Shown: positions 1 through 6,668 of the stretch, in pieces
How positions within the stretch are numbered: position 1 is the stretch's first letter
How the letters are laid out: each line of letters opens with the position of its first letter
DNA from: an uncultured Bacillota bacterium
Lineage (GTDB): Bacteria > Bacillota > Clostridia > Peptostreptococcales > Anaerovoracaceae
Direction of reading: 5' to 3'
DNA: 7,655 bases
Assembly: GCA_947302945.1 (NCBI GenBank)
Contig: CAMYWZ010000050.1
Location: 1-7,655 of the forward strand
Made by a program: the position numbers and the translations under genes
Notes under the pieces: generated by a model
Databases searched by the model: none
The model's input: the letters and a program-made list of their open reading frames with translations, nothing else
Told to the model about the DNA's origin: nothing

Positions 1-2
1 CG

Positions 3-2414
3 ATGTCCTTCTTTACAGCTCTTGCCCTGTCCTTCAACAACCTGTGGACCAAGCGCGGCCGCACCATACTCACGTCCTTTGCCGGCTCCATAGGCATCAT
101 AGGCATAGCACTGATCCTGTCGCTTTCGAACGGCGCCAACACTTACATCAAGAAGATAGAAGAGGATACCCTTTCGGAGTATCCCATAACCATAAGCTCC
201 TCGGGGCTGGACTACAGCTCGGTCTTTTCGCAGATGGCGGACGCCCGGTCCTCGGAATCCGAAGAGGACAAGGAGCAGAGGCAGAACGCGGACGTCGTGG
301 AGCGCCACACCATAAACACCATGTTCGCGGGAGTCTCCTCGAACGACCTCCGGTCCCTGAAGCTCTACCTGGACGCCAACAGGGAGCGCATCGACGGCCT
401 TTCGACGTCCCTGGAGTACAAGTATTCCGTAACGCCGCTGATCTACAGGCTCGACGGCGAGACCGGCTACCGCCAGGTCCACCCGGACCAGACGCTAAAC
501 AATCTGGGCGTGTCCTACGGCAGCTTCTCGTCCTTTGCGATGATGGACAGCAACGTGTTCTTCTCGCTGCCGCAAAACCCCGATCTTTACCAGGAGCAGT
601 ACCAGATCGACGCGGGCCGCTGGCCGGAAAACTATCAGGAATGCGTGCTGGTGCTCTCCGGCACGCACACCATACAGGACGTTGTGCTCTACGCCATAGG
701 CGTCAAGGACGCCGCGGAGCTTGACACCATGATACAGCGCTACAACAACGGCGAGGACGTCTCGCTCGAGACCGCCCTGGGCACCTACAGCTACACGGAT
801 TTTCTCGGCTACGAGTTCTCGATAATCAACGCCGCGGATCTTTACGAGTACGATGAGACCTACAAAGTCTACGTGGACAAGACCGAGAATCAGGCTTACA
901 TGCGCAGCCTCGTCGAAAACGGCGAGAAGATGACGATAGTCGGCGTGGTCAGCCCCATGGAGGACGCAAGCGCAACCATGCTCGGCTACGGCCTGGGCTA
1001 TCACTACAGCCTGCTGGAGCATACCATGGATATGGCGGAAAGCAGCGCCGCGGTCAAAGCCCAGCTCGCGGACCCGGACACCGACGTCTTTACCGGCAAG
1101 CCCTTCGGGGAGCAGGAGGAAGAGCAGCCCGGCTTCGACCTTTCCAGCATCTTTTCGGTCGACACCGACAAGCTCATGAACGCCTTCTCGTTCGACGAAG
1201 GCGCCTTGAACATTGACCTTTCCGGGCTTTCCAGCCTTGACCTTTCGAACGTCAGCATAGATTTCTCCGGCCTGGACCTTTCGGGCCTTGCGAACGTGGA
1301 TTTGGCTGAGGCGTTCAAGGACGTGGACATAGAGTTCTCGCAGGAAGCCTTTGATGAGATGATCCAGAGCGCTTTGGACGGCTACGAGGCGAAGGTCCAG
1401 GAGGATCCTCCGGAGGACGCCGCCGCCTACGCAAGAGGCTTTGCGCAGTACCTCACCTCGGAAGAAGGCCGGGCTATCATAAGGGCCGGTTTTGAGGAGT
1501 TCTTCGATATAGAAGAAGTTAAGGCGCAGTTAAATGCGGCCTTCACGAACGTTTCGGATCAGCTGCGGCCGGTCATTCAGGAACAGGTGGGAAGGATACT
1601 TGCGCAGGTAATAGACCAGCTATCGGGGCAGCTGCAGTCCAAGCTCAGCAGGGCCATGTCCCAGCTTGCCAGGAACATCAGGAACGCCTTCAGCATAGAC
1701 GTGGACGCCTTTACCGGCGCCATCACCATAAACCTGGACGCGAAGCAGCTCTCGGAGATCATGATGTCCATGATGTCCACAAACCGTACCAGCTACGAAA
1801 ACAACCTTTCCAAGCTCAACTACGCGGACAAAGGCAAGCCCAGCTCCATCTACATATACCCAAGGGACTTCGCCAGCAAGAACGAGCTCGTGGGGATGAT
1901 AGACGAATACAACGACATGGTCAAAGCCTCCGGCGAAGACGATAAAGTCATAACCTACACGGACTATGTGGCCACTTTAATGTCCTCTGTGACCACTATA
2001 GTGGACACGATAAGCTACGTTCTGATAGCGTTCGTGGCGATCTCGCTCGTGGTATCGTCCATAATGATAGGCATCATAACCTACATTTCGGTGCTGGAGC
2101 GCACCAAGGAGATAGGCATACTGCGCGCTATCGGAGCCTCGAAGCGCAACGTCTCGCAGGTGTTCAACGCGGAGACCTTCATCATCGGCCTGCTTTCCGG
2201 GCTGATAGGCGTGGGGGTGTCGCTGCTGCTGCTCATCCCGGGCAACGCGCTGATACACAACCTTGCCGGCAATACAGACGTCAGCGCCATACTGCCCCCG
2301 ATCGGAGGCATAGCACTGATCATCATCAGCGTCCTGCTGACGCTCATCGGCGGCCTCATCCCGTCGCGGGCGGCGGCAAGAAAAGACCCAGTCAGGGCCC
2401 TCAGGACCGAATAA
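3..2414 (+). CDS. MacB/FtsX-type ABC transporter permease, 5' end cut by the window edge
   Basis: Membrane part of an ABC exporter or mechanotransmission-type (type VII) transporter; the substrate cannot be read from sequence. The 803 visible residues show the FtsX/MacB layout: one membrane segment near the N-terminus (about 22-43), a very large extracytoplasmic domain (about 45-655), and three C-terminal segments (about 671-695, 726-746, 767-786). The cytoplasmic loop ERTKEIGILRAIGAS (699-713) and the C-terminal PSRAAARKDPVRALR are typical of FtsX permeases. The first ATG (3-5) has no room for a ribosome binding site in view. Firmicutes relatives, as I recall them, often carry an N-terminal ATPase domain and continue through a similar Met-Ser-Phe sequence, so this is probably an internal methionine of a longer ATPase-permease protein, or less likely a separate gene start. 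Residues 405-435 hold short DLSGL-like repeats. Family call is firm; start and substrate are not. Confidence 0.88.
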   Translation: MSFFTALALSFNNLWTKRGRTILTSFAGSIGIIGIALILSLSNGANTYIKKIEEDTLSEYPITISSSGLDYSSVFSQMADARSSESEEDKEQRQNADVVERHTINTMFAGVSSNDLRSLKLYLDANRERIDGLSTSLEYKYSVTPLIYRLDGETGYRQVHPDQTLNNLGVSYGSFSSFAMMDSNVFFSLPQNPDLYQEQYQIDAGRWPENYQECVLVLSGTHTIQDVVLYAIGVKDAAELDTMIQRYNNGEDVSLETALGTYSYTDFLGYEFSIINAADLYEYDETYKVYVDKTENQAYMRSLVENGEKMTIVGVVSPMEDASATMLGYGLGYHYSLLEHTMDMAESSAAVKAQLADPDTDVFTGKPFGEQEEEQPGFDLSSIFSVDTDKLMNAFSFDEGALNIDLSGLSSLDLSNVSIDFSGLDLSGLANVDLAEAFKDVDIEFSQEAFDEMIQSALDGYEAKVQEDPPEDAAAYARGFAQYLTSEEGRAIIRAGFEEFFDIEEVKAQLNAAFTNVSDQLRPVIQEQVGRILAQVIDQLSGQLQSKLSRAMSQLARNIRNAFSIDVDAFTGAITINLDAKQLSEIMMSMMSTNRTSYENNLSKLNYADKGKPSSIYIYPRDFASKNELVGMIDEYNDMVKASGEDDKVITYTDYVATLMSSVTTIVDTISYVLIAFVAISLVVSSIMIGIITYISVLERTKEIGILRAIGASKRNVSQVFNAETFIIGLLSGLIGVGVSLLLLIPGNALIHNLAGNTDVSAILPPIGGIALIIISVLLTLIGGLIPSRAAARKDPVRALRTE

Positions 2415-2428
2415 ACATACGCGGAAAA

Positions 2429-2443
2429 CTGCCGGAAGGGCAG
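2429..2443 (+). other. Small intercistronic hairpin
   Basis: CTGCC and GGCAG form a perfect 5-bp stem around a 5-base loop between genes 1 and 2. No T-tract follows on the + strand, so it does not look like an intrinsic terminator and read-through into the next gene is likely. It could slightly affect mRNA stability or mean nothing. Confidence 0.25.
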
Positions 2444-2457
2444 AATAGTATAGCTTC

Positions 2458-2462
2458 AGGAG
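2458..2462 (+). promoter_or_regulatory. Ribosome binding site that bears on the start of the fusion gene
   Basis: AGGAG lies 3 bases before the ATG at 2466 and 9 bases before the in-frame ATG at 2472. The second spacing is nearer the usual 5-9 bases, so translation probably starts at 2472 (452 residues) rather than 2466 (454 residues). Confidence 0.55.
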
Positions 2463-2465
2463 AAC

Positions 2466-3830
2466 ATGTCCATGAAAAACAAGATCAAAGATCTATCGCC
2501 GCTCAACATCGCAAAGCGCATACTGGTGTTCTGCGTGGGGCAGTTCGTACTGGCAACATCGGTGGTGTTCGCGTCACGCTCATCGCTTGGGGCAAGCCCC
2601 ACGACGAGCATCCCGAACGTCATTTACAGCATACTGGCAAGCAAAGGAATAACCTCGCTTTCGCTTGGTACGCTCACGACTATCGTCTATTGCGTATTCG
2701 TGCTGGTGCAGCTGCTGCTATTGCGCAGGGAATTCAAGCCCTATATGCTGCTCGAGGTGGCGGTGTCGCTGCTGTTCGGTTACTTTATCACGGCGGCGCA
2801 GTACATGCTGGCGGTCATACCGGACCCGGCGAACTACGCAATGAGGCTCCTGTATCTGGCGATAAGCATACCGCTGATCGCGCTGGGCGTCGTCATATAC
2901 GTTTCGGCGCAGCTCATCTCGGCCCCGGCTGAAGGCGTCACGGCTGCGATGTCGAAGAAGACGGGGTGGCCGGTCCCGAAATGCAAGCTCATCTTCGACG
3001 TTACGATAGTCATAATTGCTGCCATAGTCTCGCTGGTCTTCCTGCGCGGACTTGTGGGCGTCAGAGAAGGTACGGTCATCAGCGCGATACTTGTCGGCCC
3101 GGTGATGAAGCCGGTCATGTCGCTTATCCAAAAGCCCATCATGGAGTTCTGCGGAACTCAGACCAGGCGCGAGGCTGCAATGGCAGGCGCTCAGGCAGCA
3201 GCCCTGGACGTCAGCAAGCTCATAATCACCGTGGACTGGGAGTTCGGTTCCGGCGGCGACATCCTTGCCAGGGATCTTGCCGAAAAGCTCGGCGCGAAGG
3301 TGTATTCCAACGACGAGATAGTTTCCATGGAGATCGAGGAATCCGGCCTTCCCGAGCGCTTCGTGAAGGAGCACGAGAAGCTCATGCGCCACAGCGCAGT
3401 CTACGACTACGCAACCTACGCCTATACCATCCATCAGTCGCTCGACCAGCTGGACGAGCTCTACGCCGCCCAGGTCGAGGTGGTGCGCAAGATAGCGGCT
3501 ACCGAGAAGTGCGCCATCATCTTCGGGCACTGCGGCAACTACATCCTCCGCGATGACCCGAACTGCTTCAAGCTCTTCATCCATGCCGCGCCGTCCGCTC
3601 GTGTCAGGCGCTCCGAAGAGCGCCACAAAATAGGCGCGGAGGCTGCACAGCAGGCCATCAGCGCCACGGATCACAGCCGCGCCAAGTACCACCACGACTT
3701 CACCGGCGAGAACTGGGGCCAGGCCAGATACTACGACCTGTCCTTCAGCACCACAGGCTTCGCGAAGCCCTACAGCCTGGAACTCGTGGTCGACGCGGTC
3801 GAAAAGTGGAAGGAGAGCCGCGGGGCCTGA
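2466..3830 (+). CDS. YczE/YitT-like membrane domain fused to a cytidylate-kinase-like domain
   Basis: Two-domain protein of unknown role. Residues 1-225 (numbered from the ATG at 2466) are hydrophobic, with about six membrane segments (17-36, 66-86, 94-117, 127-150, 174-195, 203-222). They resemble the YczE/DUF6198 group: an early SSLGASPTTSIPN motif, PAEGVT at 154-159, and GTVISAILVGP near the end. After an Ala-rich linker (about 230-250) comes a kinase-like domain of the cytidylate-kinase-2 type: IITVDWEFGSGGD (253-265, the degenerate P-loop region), a SGLPERFVKEHEK stretch, IIFGHCGNYIL (351-361), an RVRRSEERHKI segment near 389-399, and a C-terminal YHHDFTGENWGQARYYDLSF. An even number of segments would put both ends, and the kinase domain, in the cytoplasm. 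The usual Ser-Arg before the glycine loop is Asp-Trp here (257-258), and the usual Gly-Arg is Gly-His (354-355), so activity is uncertain. True cytidylate kinase (Cmk) is unlikely, since the classical GxxGxGKS loop is missing. Probably co-transcribed with the permease gene. Confidence 0.8.
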   Translation: MSMKNKIKDLSPLNIAKRILVFCVGQFVLATSVVFASRSSLGASPTTSIPNVIYSILASKGITSLSLGTLTTIVYCVFVLVQLLLLRREFKPYMLLEVAVSLLFGYFITAAQYMLAVIPDPANYAMRLLYLAISIPLIALGVVIYVSAQLISAPAEGVTAAMSKKTGWPVPKCKLIFDVTIVIIAAIVSLVFLRGLVGVREGTVISAILVGPVMKPVMSLIQKPIMEFCGTQTRREAAMAGAQAAALDVSKLIITVDWEFGSGGDILARDLAEKLGAKVYSNDEIVSMEIEESGLPERFVKEHEKLMRHSAVYDYATYAYTIHQSLDQLDELYAAQVEVVRKIAATEKCAIIFGHCGNYILRDDPNCFKLFIHAAPSARVRRSEERHKIGAEAAQQAISATDHSRAKYHHDFTGENWGQARYYDLSFSTTGFAKPYSLELVVDAVEKWKESRGA

Positions 3831-3857
3831 GCGGGCCATCCGTGACATTTTCAATAC

Positions 3858-3909
3858 ACAAAAAGCGGTCTTTTCTCAAATCTTATGCTGACAGAAGGGC
3901 CGCTTTTGT
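3858..3909 (+). terminator. Hairpin terminator after the fusion gene
   Basis: The left arm ACAAAAAGCGG (3858-3868) pairs with CCGCTTTTGT (3900-3909) with one bulged A. The stem continues inward through TCTTTTCT (3869-3876) against AGAAGGG (3893-3899), using G-U pairs and one bulge, and leaves a loop of about 16 bases. The A-tract/T-tract flanks give an intrinsic terminator shape on either strand, though the T run is only four long. It begins 27 bases after the stop codon of the upstream gene. Confidence 0.65.
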
Positions 3910-3917
3910 AGTATAAT
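3888..3917 (+). promoter_or_regulatory. Sigma-A type promoter for the VanY-like gene
   Basis: The -35 box CTGACA (3888-3893, 5 of 6 to consensus) and a perfect -10 box TATAAT (3912-3917) are 18 bases apart. Transcription would start near 3924, giving a leader of about 29 bases before the ATG at 3953. The -35 box lies at the loop and inner right arm of the upstream terminator, so the two signals overlap. This may also be the main promoter for guaB and guaA, because no clear promoter is seen at 5054-5132. Confidence 0.75.
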
Positions 3918-3952
3918 AGATTAATTAAAGAAGGGGCAAATCGGAGGGGAAA

Positions 3953-5053
3953 ATGGACGGGCAGAAGCTTGTCATAGAAAAACCGTTTTTTGTGGGATTG
4001 GCGATGATAGTTGTTGTCGCGCTCCTGTTTTCCGCAGGAGTAGGCGTGGTCATGGGCAACGACAGATTCACCCCGCCGGAACCCCCCGAAACCAACACGG
4101 CGGAAAATTCCGGCCCCGGAAACGTTACTGAAAACAACACAGTAGAAAACACAAATCTGGCAGGCAGCACCACTGACAATACAGGGCAAAGCGGCTCGGC
4201 CGCAGACAACACTGCAGCAAATACGGGTCAAGGAGATACGGTCCCGGACAACACCTCGGGCAGCAGCAGAGACGATACAGATAAACAGGGCGGCGCGCAG
4301 ACTACCGGCAAGAACATAGGCGGCACCGGCACCATCAACGATCCCGGCAATCTCAGCGAATTCGACACTTCGGACCTCTCTCCGCAGGAGATCGCGGCTG
4401 CCATGCAGGATTACACCATAGATCCCAGCACCGGCAGGGCCAGGGAGATCAAGATCCCGGACGACAACTACCTCATCCTGATCAACCGCACCCACCCCCT
4501 CGCCGACTCATACTCGCCCAACGACCTTCGCGAAGTAAAAAATACAGTCTCAAGCGCGGTGGTAAAAGGCCAGACGGACAGGCTCCGCAATGCCGCAGCC
4601 GCCGCCTTCGACGACATGGCCGCCGTCGCGGAGACTCAGGGCATAAAGATCAGGATGCGCGTCGGATACCAGTCCTACGAGTTCCACAAGACCCGCATCT
4701 ACGACCTGTACGTAAAGAATTACGGCAAAGACTACGCGGACACCGTAAGCTGCGAGCCGGGCCTTTCGGAACACCAGACCGGCCTGGCGCTCAACGTGGC
4801 CGGGGCATCCACCTCGTACGAGCTGTCCCTGGACTTCCTAAATACCGCAGAAGGCAAGTGGGTGCAGGCGCATTGCTGGCAGTACGGCTTCATCCTGCGC
4901 TACACGGACGGCACCCCGGACGGCAAGACCCCCGGCTCGGTAACAGGCTTCGTCTACGAGCCCTACCATCTGCGCTACGTAGGGATCAAGGCCGCCACGG
5001 AGATCATGGAGAAGGGCCTCACCCTGGAGGCATACCTGGGGATATTCACCTAG
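3953..5053 (+). CDS. Membrane-anchored VanY/M15-family D-Ala-D-Ala carboxypeptidase homologue, probably altered active site
   Basis: Homologue of the zinc peptidases that trim the terminal D-Ala from peptidoglycan stem peptides. Order of parts: a short cytoplasmic end, one membrane anchor (about 11-34, no lipobox cysteine), an Asn/Thr/Gly/Ser-rich linker (about 37-135) that could span the cell wall, then the VanY domain (about 170-366). Family landmarks are LILINRTHPL (174-183), GYQSYEF (238-244), SEHQTGLAL (272-280), CWQYGFILRY (308-317) and EPYHLRYVG (336-344). In active members the zinc is held by His and Asp of SxHxxGxAxD and the His of EPWHxR, and an Arg in GYRS contacts substrate. Here H274, E336 and H339 remain, but Asp is Asn (N281, codon AAC at 4793-4795) and Arg is Gln (Q240). 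The enzyme may be weak, changed in specificity, or a peptidoglycan-binding pseudoenzyme. The start is supported by GGAGG at 3943-3947, 5 bases before the ATG. Family is certain; activity is not. Confidence 0.88.
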   Translation: MDGQKLVIEKPFFVGLAMIVVVALLFSAGVGVVMGNDRFTPPEPPETNTAENSGPGNVTENNTVENTNLAGSTTDNTGQSGSAADNTAANTGQGDTVPDNTSGSSRDDTDKQGGAQTTGKNIGGTGTINDPGNLSEFDTSDLSPQEIAAAMQDYTIDPSTGRAREIKIPDDNYLILINRTHPLADSYSPNDLREVKNTVSSAVVKGQTDRLRNAAAAAFDDMAAVAETQGIKIRMRVGYQSYEFHKTRIYDLYVKNYGKDYADTVSCEPGLSEHQTGLALNVAGASTSYELSLDFLNTAEGKWVQAHCWQYGFILRYTDGTPDGKTPGSVTGFVYEPYHLRYVGIKAATEIMEKGLTLEAYLGIFT

Positions 5054-5132
5054 GCCGCCGGCCCGGAAAGCAGTTTGTTCACTATAGTTATTAGATAGTT
5101 CAGCATATTAATCGAAACAGATCGGAGGAGCA
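5054..5132 (+). other. AT-rich leader before guaB, no clear promoter
   Basis: The 79 bases between the VanY-like gene and guaB turn AT-rich after 5071 and carry the palindrome ACTATAGT (5081-5088) and a near direct repeat (ATAGTTA at 5084-5090 and ATAGTTC at 5095-5101). A GGCC-GCC-GGCC mini-stem overlaps the upstream stop codon but has no T-tract. I found no -35/-10 pair with good spacing, and no guanine riboswitch or paired PurR box. Confidence 0.3.
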
Positions 5133-6620
5133 ATGGCACAGTATTTCAACGAACCGTCAAGGACATTCAGCGAGTATCTGCTGGTCCCCGGCTACACAGG
5201 CCCGGACTGTATCCCCGCGAACGTGGACCTCTCCACGCCGCTCGTCAAATTCAAAAAGGGTGAAGAACCGAGCCTCAGGCTCAACATCCCCCTCACCTCA
5301 GCCATAATGCAGTCAGTTTCAGGCGAAAAGCTCGCCGTGGCACTGGCTCAGGAAGGCGGAATCTCGTTCATCTACGGATCTCAGACCGTTGAGGATGAAG
5401 CCGCTATGGTCGCCCGCGTCAAGGCCACGAAGGCAGGCTTCGTTCCTTCCGACTCGAACGTCCGCCCGGACAGCGTCCTTGCGGACGTGGTAGAGCTCAA
5501 GAGAAGGACAGGCCACTCCACCGTCGCCGTCACGGAAGACGGCACAGCGGACGGCAAGCTCGTCGGCATAGTCACCAGCAGGGACTACCGCGTAAGCCGC
5601 ATGGATCCCAACACCCCGGTCTCCGAGTTCATGACCCCGGTCGAAAAGCTCGTCGTCGCCAAAGAAGGCGTCTCCCTCGCGGAAGCCAACGACATACTCT
5701 GGGACAACAAGCTCAACCAGCTGCCGGTGCTCTCCGAGGACGGCAGGCTCCTGTACTTCGTCTTCAGAAAAGACTACGACGCTCATAAGTCCAACCCCAT
5801 GGAGCTTCTGGACGACAAGAAGCGCTACATGGTCGGCGCAGGCATCAACACCCGCGATTACGAAAAGCGCGTCCCCGCCCTCGTCGAGGCAGGCGTGGAC
5901 GTACTCTGCATAGACTCCTCCGAAGGCTATACCGAATGGCAGAAGCGCACCCTGGACTGGATCCACAAGAACTATCCCGGCGTCAAGGTAGGTGCAGGCA
6001 ACGTCGTCGATGCCGACGGCTTCAGGTTCCTTGCCGACTGCGGAGCGGACTTCGTCAAGATAGGCATAGGCGGAGGCTCCATCTGCATCACGCGTGAGAC
6101 CAAAGGCATAGGCCGCGGACAGGCCACGGCCGTCATAGAAGTCGCCAAGGCCCGCAACGAGTACTTCAAGGAGACCGGCTACTACATCCCGGTCTGCTCG
6201 GACGGCGGCATAGTTTACGACTACCACATGACACTGGCCCTTGCCATGGGCGCAGATTTCCTCATGCTCGGCCGCTACTTCTCCAGGTTCGACGAATCCC
6301 CCACAGCCAAGCTCCTCGTGAACGGCACCTACGTCAAGGAGTACTGGGGCGAAGGAAGCAACCGCGCCCGCAACTGGCAGCGCTACGACCTGGGCGGAGA
6401 TAACAAGCTTTCATTCGAGGAAGGCGTGGATTCCTACGTTCCTTACGCAGGCCCCCTTTCCGACGGTGTCCGCCAGAGCCTTGCCAAGGTGCGCTCCACC
6501 ATGTGCAACGTGGGCGTGCTGAACATCAAGGACCTGCAGGATCAGGCAAAGCTCACTCTCGTGTCCGCAACCTCCATCGTAGAAGGCGGCGCTCACGACG
6601 TAATACTGAAGAACAAGTAA
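5133..6620 (+). CDS. guaB: Inosine-5'-monophosphate dehydrogenase, Tritrichomonas-like type
   Basis: Oxidises IMP to XMP with NAD+, the committed step of guanine nucleotide synthesis; cytoplasmic, normally a tetramer. At 495 residues it has the usual length. The TIM-barrel catalytic domain (about 1-105 and 230-495) is interrupted by a two-CBS regulatory module (about 107-220). Visible catalytic parts: [21 protein letters not shown] (236-256), D261 in CIDSSEG (NAD site), [10 protein letters not shown] with the catalytic cysteine C318, SDGGI (356-360), [11 protein letters not shown] (380-390) with R381, and the mobile flap NWQRYDLGG with the R417-Y418 dyad. From memory the whole protein aligns with Tritrichomonas foetus IMPDH (C319, R418, Y419 there) with a shift of one residue, unlike the common bacterial form, which reads GPGSICTTR and YRGMGS at these places. 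GGAGG (5124-5128) is 4 bases before the ATG. It is followed after 48 bases by guaA. Confidence 0.97.
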   Translation: MAQYFNEPSRTFSEYLLVPGYTGPDCIPANVDLSTPLVKFKKGEEPSLRLNIPLTSAIMQSVSGEKLAVALAQEGGISFIYGSQTVEDEAAMVARVKATKAGFVPSDSNVRPDSVLADVVELKRRTGHSTVAVTEDGTADGKLVGIVTSRDYRVSRMDPNTPVSEFMTPVEKLVVAKEGVSLAEANDILWDNKLNQLPVLSEDGRLLYFVFRKDYDAHKSNPMELLDDKKRYMVGAGINTRDYEKRVPALVEAGVDVLCIDSSEGYTEWQKRTLDWIHKNYPGVKVGAGNVVDADGFRFLADCGADFVKIGIGGGSICITRETKGIGRGQATAVIEVAKARNEYFKETGYYIPVCSDGGIVYDYHMTLALAMGADFLMLGRYFSRFDESPTAKLLVNGTYVKEYWGEGSNRARNWQRYDLGGDNKLSFEEGVDSYVPYAGPLSDGVRQSLAKVRSTMCNVGVLNIKDLQDQAKLTLVSATSIVEGGAHDVILKNK

Positions 6621-6630
6621 GCAGATTGGC

Positions 6631-6649
6631 GCAACTGACGGTCAGCTGC
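6631..6649 (+). repeat. Imperfect palindrome between guaB and guaA
   Basis: GCAACTGACGGTCAGCTGC is a dyad around a single central base, with 8 of 9 positions matched on each side. It starts 10 bases after the guaB stop codon and ends 7 bases before the guaA ribosome binding site. As RNA it makes only a tight short hairpin with no T-tract, so it is not a terminator. An operator or mRNA processing site is possible but unproven. Confidence 0.35.
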
Positions 6650-6656
6650 ATCGTAT

Positions 6657-6661
6657 AGGAG
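6657..6661 (+). promoter_or_regulatory. guaA: Ribosome binding site fixing the guaA start
   Basis: AGGAG sits 7 bases before the ATG at 6669, the best spacing for any start here. This supports the short single-domain form; the next in-frame ATG (codon 9, 6693) has no site of its own at a good distance. Confidence 0.75.
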
Positions 6662-6668
6662 AACGAAA

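Noticed and set aside
44..724. Second + strand frame (226 codons) inside the permease gene
   Set aside because: The predicted product is rich in His/Arg/Gly/Pro with no domain, while the permease frame has conserved FtsX features.
2421..2443. Terminator on the - strand (CTGCC hairpin followed by TTTT on the reverse strand)
   Set aside because: The stem is only 5 bp, the T run is four bases, and no - strand gene precedes it.
2718..3854. Long open frame on the - strand (378 codons) opposite the fusion gene
   Set aside because: It lies almost wholly antisense to a gene with clear family motifs, its product is rich in Arg/His/Asp with no recognisable domain, and it has no supporting start signal. 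It is a by-product of GC-rich codon use.
4085..4290. Asn/Thr-rich linker as a tandem DNA repeat
   Set aside because: The recurring DNT/NT words are protein-level low complexity without regular period or DNA-level repeat units; it fits an ordinary wall-spanning linker.
5100..5132. Possible PurR box or guanine riboswitch before guaB
   Set aside because: Only one weak CGAA-type match near 5113 and no paired site; the 79-base gap shows no riboswitch core, so there is no support.
5319..6227. Long open frame on the - strand (302 codons) opposite guaB
   Set aside because: Antisense to a certain guaB; its sequence looks like a mirrored coding shadow with no family motif.
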